From NCBI GenBank assembly GCA_902579985.1, contig CACHIV010000001.1, forward strand, positions 248,001 through 312,000: a stretch of 64,000 nucleotides of DNA, written 5' to 3'. How positions within the stretch are numbered: position 1 is the first letter of the stretch; the number at the start of each line of letters is the position of its first letter. A model generated the notes under the pieces. The model saw only the letters and a program-made list of their open reading frames with translations. It was not told the origin of the DNA and made no database searches. The DNA comes from an uncultured Pelagibacteraceae bacterium. Its GTDB lineage: Bacteria; Pseudomonadota; Alphaproteobacteria; Pelagibacterales; Pelagibacteraceae. This document shows, piece after piece, positions 46,261-54,000 of this stretch. Position numbers and translations under genes: made by a program.

Positions 46261-46311
46261 ATAAGTCGCCTAATGGGGCTTATTAAATTAACCTTGCTAA
46301 TAATAAGGAGG
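46261..46311 (+). ncRNA. ROSE-like RNA thermometer in the hsp20 leader
   Basis: The leader of about 57 bases can fold into two hairpins. The first is at 46261-46283 (ATAAGTC paired with GGCTTAT, one G-U). In the second, CTTGCT at 46293-46298 faces AGGAG at 46306-46310: C-G, U-A, U-G, a bulged G, C-G and U-A, with loop AATAATA. This is the defining ROSE feature: a UUGCU strand opposite the Shine-Dalgarno with an unpaired G that lets the helix melt on heating. The full site AAGGAGG lies at 46305-46311. ROSE elements control small heat-shock genes in alphaproteobacteria. Confidence 0.65.
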
Positions 46312-46316
46312 AAACT

Positions 46317-46763
46317 ATGACAAGTAGGGATCTATCAATATTTAACTCTCTAAGACCATTTTCCATAGGTTTCGATGATATGTTTGATCAATTCGAAAAT
46401 ATGTTAGGAAATGGTGGGTTAACTATGCAATCCAATTACCCGCCGTACAACATTAGAAAAACTGGAAAAGACAACTATGCTATTGAAGTTGCCTTAGCTG
46501 GTTTCAACAAAAATGATGTTGAAGTTGAGTTTGAGGATAATTTATTAACTGTAAAAACTAAGGAAGTTAATAAATCCAATGAAAAATCTAATAATGGTGA
46601 AATTATTCATAAAGGTATTTCACAAAGACAATTTGCAAGATCTTTTACAATTGCAGAAGACGTAAAAGTAAATTCTGCTGAATTAAAAGATGGTCTTTTG
46701 ACAATATCATGTGAAAAAGTTGTACCTGAATATAAAAAGAAAAAGCTTATTGAAATTAAATAA
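46317..46763 (+). CDS. ibpA: Small heat-shock protein (Hsp20/IbpA)
   Basis: Hsp20 holds unfolded proteins during stress. The 148-residue protein has an N-terminal arm (LSIFNSLRPFSIGFDDMFD) and an alpha-crystallin domain from about residue 35 (NYPPYNIRKTGKDNYAIEVA). The conserved AELKDGLLTISCEKVVPE lies near its end, and the C-terminal tail YKKKKLIEI has an I-x-I-like anchor. AAGGAGG lies six bases before the ATG. The leader carries a heat-shock promoter and a ROSE-like hairpin, so synthesis is probably controlled at both the transcript and translation levels. Confidence 0.95.
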   Translation: MTSRDLSIFNSLRPFSIGFDDMFDQFENMLGNGGLTMQSNYPPYNIRKTGKDNYAIEVALAGFNKNDVEVEFEDNLLTVKTKEVNKSNEKSNNGEIIHKGISQRQFARSFTIAEDVKVNSAELKDGLLTISCEKVVPEYKKKKLIEIK

Positions 46764-46774
46764 GTATAAACCTT

Positions 46775-46799
46775 ACTTGTGGGGACTTTCCCCACAGGT
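46775..46799. terminator. Convergent hairpin between hsp20 and the lipoprotein gene
   Basis: An 11-bp stem ACTTGTGGGGA/TCCCCACAGGT, with one G-U pair, closes on a three-base loop (CTT). Its GC content is far above the surroundings. It lies between the stops of hsp20 and the opposite-strand lipoprotein gene, so it could stop both transcripts. Neither side has a long T run, so termination efficiency is uncertain. Confidence 0.6.
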
Positions 46800-46800
46800 A

Positions 46801-47103
46801 TTAAAAACAGCCATTTGATAAAAATCCAATTACTATAAAGTTTGAATCTACTTCAAATCTTCTTTCACAAAGTATTCCATATTTTTTATTATTATAAATC
46901 AGTTCTAAATTACCTTTTTCATTTTTAAAGTCTTCATCAGGTTTACCTAATTCTGTTTGCAAATAGTTTGAAGTTTTTCCAATAAATTGACTCAATTTAT
47001 CATTTTCCTCTTGAGCAATCTTATTTGTTTTATTTTTAATTGTTTGACAGCCATTAAGTAATCCTAGAAAAATTAAACTTATAAAAAAGATTTTTAATTT
47101 CAT
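46801..47103 (-). CDS. Small SmpA/BamE-like lipoprotein
   Basis: This 100-residue protein has a lipoprotein signal peptide ending in LLNGC, with Cys near residue 19. The mature part has FIGKTSNYLQTELGKPDED and then LIYNNKKYGILCERRFEVD. That is the helix-helix-strand pattern of SmpA/BamE-like small lipoproteins, with LGKPD the turn motif. BamE helps the outer-membrane Bam complex. Two cysteines at the C-terminal part (ILCERR and SNGCF) may form a disulphide. The assignment is by pattern only. Confidence 0.62.
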   Translation of the reverse strand: MKLKIFFISLIFLGLLNGCQTIKNKTNKIAQEENDKLSQFIGKTSNYLQTELGKPDEDFKNEKGNLELIYNNKKYGILCERRFEVDSNFIVIGFLSNGCF

Positions 47104-47174
47104 TTTTTAATAATAACACTCAAAATAATGTATAAATATAAACTTGTAAGTTGAATTATGTTAATAAGCATAGA

Positions 47175-47196
47175 TTTTTTAGGGAATTTTTTAGGA
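47175..47196 (+). repeat. Short direct repeat in the purine permease leader
   Basis: TTTTTTAGGG at 47175-47184 and TTTTTTAGGA at 47187-47196 are near-identical 10-base repeats spaced by two bases. A third TTTTAGGAGG follows at the ribosome-binding site. They occupy the 125-base gap before the NCS2 permease. They may be decoy ribosome-binding sites or simply low-complexity DNA. No known riboswitch core is recognised. Confidence 0.35.
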
Positions 47197-47228
47197 GAAT
47201 CTAATAATATTTAATTTTAGGAGGATCA

Positions 47229-48539
47229 ATGTTAGAAAAATATTTTAATTATAGGAAACACAAAACAGATTTTAAAACAGAAGTAATAGCTGGTGTAACT
47301 ACTTTTTTGACGATGGCTTATATTATGTTTTTAAATCCATTTATATTATCAGGTGAATTTGCTGGGCCAGAAAAAGGTTTTTTTGATTTTGGAGCTGTGT
47401 TTACAGCTACAATTGTTGCCACTGCTCTTGCTTGCTTCATCATGGCGTTTTATGGAAAAACATGGCCCATAGGATTAGCTCCAGGTATGGGAATAAATGC
47501 TTTTGTTGCTTTTGGAGTTGTTGCTGGAATGGGATATACCCCCCAAGCAGCATTAGGAGCTGTATTAGTTGCTGGTATCTTGTTTTTGATAATATCATTA
47601 ACACCAATTAGAGCCTGGCTTATCAACTCAATACCTAGAAGTCTAAAACTTGGAATAGGTGCAGGAATAGGATTATTTTTAGCAATTATTGGATTAGAAA
47701 TTATGGGTGTTGTTGCTGATCATCCAGTTACCTTAGTAACTTTAGGTGATATTAAAAACCCTTTAATTTTACTTGCATGTCTTTGTTTTGTCTCAATGAT
47801 AGTTATGGAAAAACTAAATGTTAGAGGTAACATTATTATTGGGATTTTAGCTTTTAGTATTATTGCCTGGGCAAGTGGATTAGCAAAATTTAATGGTATT
47901 GTTGGTGAAATACCTCCAATGACATATTTATTTGATTTCGATCTTACTGCTGCATTTACGGCTGGAATGTCTACAGTTATATTTACATTATTATTTATTG
48001 ATTTTTTTGATACAGCAGGAACTTTAACTTCTGTTGCTAATGTTGCTGGTAAGGTTGATAGACAAGGAAAAGTTGAAGATATAGACAAAGCAATGATGGC
48101 CGATAGTGTTGGGACGGTTGCTGGTGCCTTTATGGGTACTACTACCGTTACTAGCTATGTAGAGTCAGGTGCTGGTGTAAAAGCTGGTGGTAAAACAGGA
48201 ATGACCTCTTTAACTATTGGTGTTTTATTTTTAGCTTGTCTATTTTTTGCACCTCTGGCAACTAGTTTACCTAAAGAAATAGATGGAGCCGCTTTGCTAT
48301 ATGTTTCTGTTTTATTTGTAAGAAACATTACAGACATTGAATGGGACGATATTGGAGAGTCTGCTCCTGCGGTTCTAGCTATGATTTCAATGCCACTGAC
48401 TTACAGTATTAGTAATGGCATAGCTTTAGCATTTATATCTTATGCTTTGATTAGATTGTTTACTGGTAAGTTTTCAAATACATCACCAGCAATATGGGTT
48501 ATTGCAATATTAAGTGTTGTTAGTTTTGCAGTTGCATAA
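47229..48539 (+). CDS. NCS2 family purine permease
   Basis: This 436-residue transporter belongs to the AzgA-like (PbuG/GhxP) branch of the NCS2 family, which takes up hypoxanthine, guanine or adenine. It has twelve or more membrane segments. Family motifs include EVIAGVTTFLTMAYIMFLNP near residue 19, GLAPGMGINAFVAFGVVAG near residue 82, FDTAGTLTSVANVAG near residue 260, and GTTTVTSYVESGAGVKAGGK near residue 300. The ribosome site TAGGAGG is strong. The convergent gene is a purine phosphoribosyltransferase, which supports a purine-salvage role. Confidence 0.92.
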   Translation: MLEKYFNYRKHKTDFKTEVIAGVTTFLTMAYIMFLNPFILSGEFAGPEKGFFDFGAVFTATIVATALACFIMAFYGKTWPIGLAPGMGINAFVAFGVVAGMGYTPQAALGAVLVAGILFLIISLTPIRAWLINSIPRSLKLGIGAGIGLFLAIIGLEIMGVVADHPVTLVTLGDIKNPLILLACLCFVSMIVMEKLNVRGNIIIGILAFSIIAWASGLAKFNGIVGEIPPMTYLFDFDLTAAFTAGMSTVIFTLLFIDFFDTAGTLTSVANVAGKVDRQGKVEDIDKAMMADSVGTVAGAFMGTTTVTSYVESGAGVKAGGKTGMTSLTIGVLFLACLFFAPLATSLPKEIDGAALLYVSVLFVRNITDIEWDDIGESAPAVLAMISMPLTYSISNGIALAFISYALIRLFTGKFSNTSPAIWVIAILSVVSFAVA

Positions 48540-48556
48540 AAAGATAACTTAATTTC

Positions 48557-48583
48557 TAGGGCTGGATAATTTTTTCAGCCCTA
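48557..48583. terminator. Shared hairpin terminator between permease and phosphoribosyltransferase
   Basis: An 8-bp stem TAGGGCTG/CAGCCCTA closes on an 11-base A/T loop. It lies 17 bases after the permease stop and overlaps the stop of the convergent phosphoribosyltransferase by a few bases. It can fold on both strands, so it probably ends both transcripts. T-rich sequence follows on the plus strand (TTTATTT). Confidence 0.65.
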
Positions 48584-49102
48584 TTTATTTCTCTTTACAA
48601 TTTTTTCTATAGATAATTCTTCATAGTGTTCTGTTGGCTGAACAATCCAAGGATCAGAGTTTAATTTTATAGGGCAAAAATCTGGTTCAAAAGTAGATGA
48701 TTTTTTTTTCCATAAACAAGCAGTCTTAACCTCTTTTATAAAATTTTTTGTTGGTTCATATTTTTTCAACCATTCAATACTTTTATTCAATGTTAAACCT
48801 GTGTCAGATAAATCATCAACTAAAAGAACTCTTTCAAAATCTTTACTTTCTGCCAAAGAGCTTATTTCTCTAGCAAACATAAGTTCACCTTGTTGATCCT
48901 CAATTTTTTTTCCCGAATAACTTTGAATCACTATATAAGCGATAGGTAATTTCAAAATTCTAGATAATATATCAAGTATTGGGGCTGCTCCCCTCATAAT
49001 GCCTACTAAAACAGTTGGTTTATAATTATTATGAATTTCTATTGCTAGTTTCTCAACTATTTTTGTATATTCATCAAAAGTGATAATTAATTTCTCTGCC
49101 AT
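48581..49102 (-). CDS. Xanthine/hypoxanthine-type phosphoribosyltransferase
   Basis: This 173-residue protein, from the ATG at 49102 (MAEKLIITFDEYTKI), has the PRTase PRPP loop RVLLVDDLSDTGLTLNKSIE near residue 90 and the pyrophosphate loop VGIMRGAAPILDILSRIL near residue 34. The length fits XGPRT (gpt). It would turn a salvaged purine base into the nucleotide. An earlier ATG at 49117 is possible but less typical. The convergent NCS2 permease likely supplies its substrate. The specific base is not certain. Confidence 0.85.
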   Translation of the reverse strand: MAEKLIITFDEYTKIVEKLAIEIHNNYKPTVLVGIMRGAAPILDILSRILKLPIAYIVIQSYSGKKIEDQQGELMFAREISSLAESKDFERVLLVDDLSDTGLTLNKSIEWLKKYEPTKNFIKEVKTACLWKKKSSTFEPDFCPIKLNSDPWIVQPTEHYEELSIEKIVKRNK

Positions 49103-49146
49103 AAAATTTTTTATCATATAAATATAAATATAAAAGAGTAAAAATT

Positions 49147-50037
49147 ATGAAAATATATGACTGCTTTATGTATTTTGACGAAGAAGTAGTAGTCGATGTT
49201 AGACTTAATACGCTAAATAAATTTGTTGATTATTTTGTAATTGTAGAAAGTAAATTTACTCATAATGGTGTCTCTAGAGATTTAAAATTTAATCATAAAA
49301 AATTTGAGAAATTTAAAAATAAAATAATTTATTTGGTTTATGAAGAACAATCCAAAAATATTAAAGAAATTAGCAGCAAAGATGAAATATTTGAAAAAAC
49401 TAAAAAATATATATTTAATGCTATTTGTAGAGAAAATGGTCAAAGAAATTATATTCAAAATGGATTAGTTGGAGCTGAAGATGAAGATATTATATTAATA
49501 TCTGACGTGGATGAAATTCCTAATCTATCTAATATAAATTTTAATGATATTAAAGAAAAAATAATATTGTTTAATCAAAATATGTTTTACTATAAATTTA
49601 ACTTACATTTACCTCATTTAGTTTGGGGAGGTACAAAAGGTTGTAAAAAAAAATACCTTATTAATCCTCAATGGCTTAGAAATATTAAAAATAGAAAATA
49701 TTCTTTCTTGAGAATTGATACATTATTTTCAAAAATAAAATATATAAATATGAAGATTGTTAATAATGGTGGTTGGCACTTTACAAATATTAAAACTGCA
49801 AAAGAAATTGAATATAAATTAAAATCTTATTTGCATCACAGAGAATTTGATGTGAATCCTTTGTCAGTAAATCAAATAAATGAAATTATAAAAGATAAAA
49901 GAGCAATTTACGATCTGAGTGTTGATAAATCTGTAACTAAAATTGGAAATGGGAAAAAATTAGAAAAATTTGAAATTAATAAACTTCCACTTTATATTCA
50001 AAAAAATTTAAATAATCTAAAAGAATGGATAGATTGA
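49147..50037 (+). CDS. Glycosyltransferase family 17 protein
   Basis: This 296-residue protein has the GT17 pattern known from animal MGAT3: KIYDCFMYFDEEVVVDVRLN at the N-terminus, then VIVESKFTHNGVSRDLKF, then the nucleotide-sugar site IILISDVDEIPNLS near residue 117. NGGWHFTNIKTAKEIEYKL follows near residue 204. MGAT3 adds bisecting N-acetylglucosamine, but bacterial members probably decorate surface polysaccharide. No other polysaccharide genes flank it. It ends one base before a DUF1330 gene. Confidence 0.85.
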   Translation: MKIYDCFMYFDEEVVVDVRLNTLNKFVDYFVIVESKFTHNGVSRDLKFNHKKFEKFKNKIIYLVYEEQSKNIKEISSKDEIFEKTKKYIFNAICRENGQRNYIQNGLVGAEDEDIILISDVDEIPNLSNINFNDIKEKIILFNQNMFYYKFNLHLPHLVWGGTKGCKKKYLINPQWLRNIKNRKYSFLRIDTLFSKIKYINMKIVNNGGWHFTNIKTAKEIEYKLKSYLHHREFDVNPLSVNQINEIIKDKRAIYDLSVDKSVTKIGNGKKLEKFEINKLPLYIQKNLNNLKEWID

Positions 50038-50038
50038 T

Positions 50039-50335
50039 ATGAAGGCATACTGGATAGCAAAAGTAAATGTTGATGATAAAAAAGCATACGCAGAGTATGC
50101 AAAACGTGTGGCCCCAGCTTTAGCTAAATATAGTGGGAAATTTTTAATAAGAGGTGGAAAATTTGAAATTCTAGAAGGTAAAAATAAATATGAAAGAAAT
50201 GTTGTGATTGAATTCCCGTCCTTCGATAATGCTAAAAAATTTTATAATTCTAAAGAGTATCAAGAGGCTAAAACTTTTAGAGATGGAAAAGCAGACTTTA
50301 ATGCTATTGTTATAGAAGGCTTTAGTACTGAATAG
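50039..50335 (+). CDS. DUF1330 family protein
   Basis: This 98-residue soluble protein follows the DUF1330 pattern of a ferredoxin-like fold: KAYWIAKVNVDDKKAYAEYA at the start, then RGGKFEILEG, then VVIEFPSFDNAKKFYNSKEY. Relatives belong to the dimeric alpha-beta barrel group, with unknown small-molecule roles. It starts one base after GT17, so the two may be co-transcribed. Its 3' end overlaps alkA on the other strand by 14 bases. Confidence 0.9.
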   Translation: MKAYWIAKVNVDDKKAYAEYAKRVAPALAKYSGKFLIRGGKFEILEGKNKYERNVVIEFPSFDNAKKFYNSKEYQEAKTFRDGKADFNAIVIEGFSTE

Positions 50336-50957
50336 GTTCTGGATCTATACTTCTCCATAAATACCAAGTAGCAACTGAACAATATGGTGAAAATCTCCTA
50401 CTTAATAATTTTACAAAAGATTCAGGTGGTAAATATTTTTTTTTATAATTTTTTGAAATTGCTCTTAAAAGACCAATATCTTGGATAGGCCAAACATTTG
50501 GTCGATTATATGTAAACAATAGAATCATTTCAGCTGACCATCTACCAATTTGTTTCAAATTGGATAAATAAATAATTGCATCTTCATCGGACATTTTACT
50601 AATTAACCGAGGATTAAATGATTTATTCAAAGTTTGTTTAGCTAAACTCTTTATACCTTTTACTTTTTGTTTACTTAAACCACAACTTTTTAATTGATTA
50701 AAAGAAAGTTTTGAAACCACTTTAGCATTTATTCTATTTTTACATTTTTTTTTAAATCTTAAAAAAACAGAATTAGCTGCTGCAACACTAATTTGTTGAC
50801 CAATAATACTTTTACATAATGAAAAAAAAATATTTTTTCTAGAAGTAAGAATTGTCTCTGAAGGAGAATTATATTTCTTAATTAGAATAGACATAATCTT
50901 ATCTTTTTTTGACAAGTATTTTTTTGCTTTATTCCAATATTTTGGTGTTTTACTCAT
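50322..50957 (-). CDS. alkA: DNA-3-methyladenine glycosylase II
   Basis: AlkA removes alkylated bases from DNA. The 211-residue HhH-GPD protein has KQIGRWSAEMILLFTYNRP near residue 131, the helix-hairpin-helix region. The catalytic Asp is in NVWPIQDIGLLRAI near residue 155, where WPIQDIGL matches FPAGDLGL of E. coli AlkA. The E. coli N-terminal domain is absent, as in many short members. It overlaps the upstream EamA gene by eight bases. Confidence 0.9.
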   Translation of the reverse strand: MSKTPKYWNKAKKYLSKKDKIMSILIKKYNSPSETILTSRKNIFFSLCKSIIGQQISVAAANSVFLRFKKKCKNRINAKVVSKLSFNQLKSCGLSKQKVKGIKSLAKQTLNKSFNPRLISKMSDEDAIIYLSNLKQIGRWSAEMILLFTYNRPNVWPIQDIGLLRAISKNYKKKYLPPESFVKLLSRRFSPYCSVATWYLWRSIDPEPIQY

Positions 50958-51834
50958 GTCTTGTATTAGAAGGTATTTTTTCTTTAAAATAAATTTCTCT
51001 TCTAAGAATAATTAAAGAAGAGATTACAACTAGTAATGCACCTAATAATGTTTTAATTGAAGGAATCTCATCCCAAATTAAATATCCAAAAATTATTCCA
51101 AAAACTAATGCTAAATATTTTAAGGGAGATACAAGAGAAACCTCAGATAATTTAAAAGACTGACTAAGCCATAAATTTGCAGCACCTCCCAAAAGTCCAA
51201 GCATACATAATAAAAGCAAGTCATTTATTTCTGGCATTATCCAACCAAAAGGTATTGTAAATAAACTTGCTAAAGTAATAGCTGCTGAAAAATTTAGAGA
51301 AATTAACCATACAGGTTCAGTTGTAGAAAGTTTTCTTATTAGAATGGCTACATAAGATAATCCTAAACAAAAAATAATTGGATAAATATAATAAATATTC
51401 AAAGATTGATAACCTGGTTCAGTAATTACAATTATCCCTATAAATCCAATTAACACAGCAAGCCATCTATAAAAACCAACTTTTTCATTTAAAAAAAAAA
51501 TTGAAAAAATTGTAGTAAAAATTGGAGCAGCAAAAGAAATACTTACAACTGTTGCTAGTGGCAAATTTCTTAGAGCTGTAAATATCGAAAGTAAAGCTAT
51601 TAATCCAAATATACATCTCAAAAAATGTAAACTTGCTCTTTTTGTATAATAAAAATTTTTAATTCTATTTTTTGGCATTATTAAAAAATAAAGTAATAAT
51701 CCAAAAAATCCTCTAAAAAATAATACTTGCCCTAAAGGATAATATTCAGACCATTTAACAATTAAATCCATAATAGAAAATGCACATACGGACATAAACA
51801 TGTACAAAAAGCCTAATTGATTTTTTGAAAACAT
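50950..51834 (-). CDS. EamA/DMT family transporter
   Basis: This 294-residue protein has ten hydrophobic helices in two repeats, as in the drug/metabolite exporters. It carries VSISFAAPIFTTIFSIFFLNE and SPLKYLALVFGIIFGYLIWDE, the paired EamA end segments. The substrate is unknown; relatives move amino acids or small osmolytes. It overlaps alkA by eight bases at its 3' end. Its start is 36 bases from the divergent msrA. Confidence 0.9.
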   Translation of the reverse strand: MFSKNQLGFLYMFMSVCAFSIMDLIVKWSEYYPLGQVLFFRGFFGLLLYFLIMPKNRIKNFYYTKRASLHFLRCIFGLIALLSIFTALRNLPLATVVSISFAAPIFTTIFSIFFLNEKVGFYRWLAVLIGFIGIIVITEPGYQSLNIYYIYPIIFCLGLSYVAILIRKLSTTEPVWLISLNFSAAITLASLFTIPFGWIMPEINDLLLLCMLGLLGGAANLWLSQSFKLSEVSLVSPLKYLALVFGIIFGYLIWDEIPSIKTLLGALLVVISSLIILRREIYFKEKIPSNTRHE

Positions 51835-51869
51835 AAGAATAATTTGTAGATTAAATTAAAGTATAATCA

Positions 51870-52313
51870 ATGGAAATTGCAATTTTAGCATTAGGATGTT
51901 TTTGGGGACCTGAAATTAAGTTTAGTAAACTTGAAGGAATTATCAAAACTGAGGTTGGTTATTGTGGGGGCCATAATAAAGAAACAAACTATAAAGAAGT
52001 TTGTACTGGAAAAACAAATCATGCTGAAGTTGTTAAATTAGAATTTGATCCAAAAATTATCTCTTATGAAAAAATTTTAGAATTTTTTTTTGAGATTCAT
52101 GATCCAACAACTTTAAACTCTCAAGGTCCAGATTTTGGAACTCAGTATAGAAGTGAAGTTTTCTATCTCACTGAAGAACAAAAATCTATTGCAGAAAAAG
52201 TTACAAAGAAAATTAATGAAAAAATGGCAGGAAAAGTAGTAACTAATATATCTTTATCTAAAAACTATTGTCAAGCTGAAGAGTATCATCAAAGATATTT
52301 AGAAAAAAGATAA
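51870..52313 (+). CDS. msrA: Peptide-methionine (S)-S-oxide reductase
   Basis: MsrA repairs oxidised methionine. The 147-residue protein has the catalytic GCFWG motif in ILALGCFWGPEIKFSKLEG near residue 5. TEVGYCGGHNKETNYKEVC follows near residue 28, with NHAEVVKLEFDP and GPDFGTQYRSEVFY later. The length is short but complete. It is separated by one base from sseA. The gene opens a four-gene plus-strand run with sseA and an RND pair. Confidence 0.95.
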   Translation: MEIAILALGCFWGPEIKFSKLEGIIKTEVGYCGGHNKETNYKEVCTGKTNHAEVVKLEFDPKIISYEKILEFFFEIHDPTTLNSQGPDFGTQYRSEVFYLTEEQKSIAEKVTKKINEKMAGKVVTNISLSKNYCQAEEYHQRYLEKR

Positions 52314-52314
52314 T

Positions 52315-53127
52315 ATGTCCTTGGTAACAACAGAATGGTTGGAGGATAATCTAAATGAAGTAAAAATTATTGATAGCTCTTGGCATATGCCACAAACGAA
52401 AAGAAATGGTTTTGAAGAATATAAAAAACAACATATTCAAAATTCAATTTTTTTTGATATAGATAAAAATTCAAAACAAGATACTGACTTACCTCATATG
52501 CTAACTGATAAAAATTCATGGGAAAGTATTGTTTCTAAAATGGGAATAAAAAATGATGATAAAATAATTATTTACGATAATTCAGATGTTATTAGTTCAT
52601 GTAGATGTTGGTATAATTTTATTTATTTTGGGCATAATCCAAATCTAGTTCATGTATTAAATGGTGGACTAAAAAAATGGATTACTGAAAATAAAACAAT
52701 AACAAATGAATTAAATGAAATTAAAAAAAGTACTTATAAAGCTAATGAAAAAAAAGGACTAGTAAAAAATAAAACAGAAATAGAAAACAATATTTCCAAA
52801 AAAGAATTTATAGTCATTGATGCTAGAAATAAAGAAAGATTTGAAGGTAAAGTATCTGAACCAAGAAAAGGTTTAAAGAGTGGCTCAATTAAAAATTCAT
52901 TTTGTTTGCCTTACTCTGATCTGATAAATTCTGATAGAACATTCATTAGTAAAGATAAAATTTTTGAAAAATTCAAATCTATTCAATGTGACCTAAATAA
53001 AAATCTTATATTTTCTTGTGGTTCAGGTATTACAGCATCTGTTTTAGCTCTTGCTTATTCCTTAATAGATAATAAATATATGCCTACAATTTATGATGGC
53101 TCATGGAGTGAATACGGAAAATTTTAA
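52315..53127 (+). CDS. sseA: 3-mercaptopyruvate/thiosulfate sulfurtransferase
   Basis: This 270-residue rhodanese has two tandem domains. The catalytic Cys lies in LIFSCGSGITASVLALAYS near residue 240. The CGSGITA loop matches 3-mercaptopyruvate sulfurtransferase better than thiosulfate sulfurtransferase (CRKGVTA). The N-terminal domain has IIDSSWHMPQTKRNGFEEY and the linker IVIDARNKERFEGKVSEPR. It transfers sulfur from mercaptopyruvate to acceptors such as cyanide or thiols. It follows msrA by one base and precedes the RND adaptor by three bases. Confidence 0.9.
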   Translation: MSLVTTEWLEDNLNEVKIIDSSWHMPQTKRNGFEEYKKQHIQNSIFFDIDKNSKQDTDLPHMLTDKNSWESIVSKMGIKNDDKIIIYDNSDVISSCRCWYNFIYFGHNPNLVHVLNGGLKKWITENKTITNELNEIKKSTYKANEKKGLVKNKTEIENNISKKEFIVIDARNKERFEGKVSEPRKGLKSGSIKNSFCLPYSDLINSDRTFISKDKIFEKFKSIQCDLNKNLIFSCGSGITASVLALAYSLIDNKYMPTIYDGSWSEYGKF

Positions 53128-53130
53128 ATT

Positions 53131-54000
53131 ATGAAAAGATCAACTAAAATAACTTTTATAATAGTAACATTCTTTTTAATTATATCTATAGTCGTAATTG
53201 GTAGAATGGTGATTGGAAATCACTTTGCAAAAAAATTTAGTAAAAGGCCTCCTCCTGGAATTATTGTAACAGAAGTTGTAAAGATTAATTTTTCTGAAAA
53301 AATTCAAAGTTTTGGGACAGCTATATCAAAAAAAAACGAGTCATTTAGAGTTAAAAGAAGTGACCTAATTAAAGATTTAGACCTTAAAGAATATGTTAAA
53401 AAAGGAGAATTAATTGTTCAGCTTAAGGATAGAAATATTATTGCTCCTTTCAGTGGTGTTTTAGGTTATAGAGGAATTACTGGTGATATTTTAGACTCTA
53501 ATAATTCAATTATAATTACTTTAGATGATAACTCTGTTATTTATTCTGATCTAAAAATTCCAGAAATTTTTGCAAACGAAATTAAAAAAGGATTATCTAT
53601 ATCTGCAAGTTTCTCAGGTAATAAAAATAAAATTTATAATGGAATAGTTTCTGCTGTTTCAAGCCGAATAAATGCTGAAACTAGAAGTCTTTTAATAAGA
53701 ATTAAGATTGATAACGAGGATGCTGGACTAATTCCTGGTTCACTTCTAGAAGTTACAGTCAACTATAATAAAAGAAATTCTATTGCAATACCTGACACAA
53801 GTATAATGCTAGAGGGAGATAAAATGTACGTCTACAAAGTATCAGAAAAAAATATAACTAATAAAACAGAAATAAAAATTGGAATAAGAAATGATGGTTA
53901 TGTTGAAGTTCTATCTGGATTAAAAGAAGGAGAAAACATTGTTGCTGAAGGACTAAAAAAAGTTCGTCCAAAAAGTAAAATTAAACCAATTAAAAAATAA
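53131..54000 (+). CDS. RND efflux periplasmic adaptor lacking the alpha-hairpin
   Basis: This 289-residue protein is a membrane-fusion subunit of an RND pump. It has an N-terminal anchor (IIVTFFLIISIVVIGRMVIG) and then a lipoyl-like domain: YVKKGELIVQLKD joins directly to RNIIAPFSGVLGYRG at residues 89-114. In ordinary adaptors an alpha-helical hairpin of 50 or more residues lies between these two halves. Beta-barrel sequence (KIPEIFANEIKKGLSISASF) and a membrane-proximal domain (VEVLSGLKEGENIVAEGLKK) follow. The stop overlaps the RND permease start by one base. Confidence 0.88.
   Translation: MKRSTKITFIIVTFFLIISIVVIGRMVIGNHFAKKFSKRPPPGIIVTEVVKINFSEKIQSFGTAISKKNESFRVKRSDLIKDLDLKEYVKKGELIVQLKDRNIIAPFSGVLGYRGITGDILDSNNSIIITLDDNSVIYSDLKIPEIFANEIKKGLSISASFSGNKNKIYNGIVSAVSSRINAETRSLLIRIKIDNEDAGLIPGSLLEVTVNYNKRNSIAIPDTSIMLEGDKMYVYKVSEKNITNKTEIKIGIRNDGYVEVLSGLKEGENIVAEGLKKVRPKSKIKPIKK

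Noticed and set aside
47104..47228. Known purine riboswitch before the NCS2 permease
   Set aside because: The three-way junction and conserved loop bases of the purine riboswitch are not recognisable; only short direct repeats are seen.
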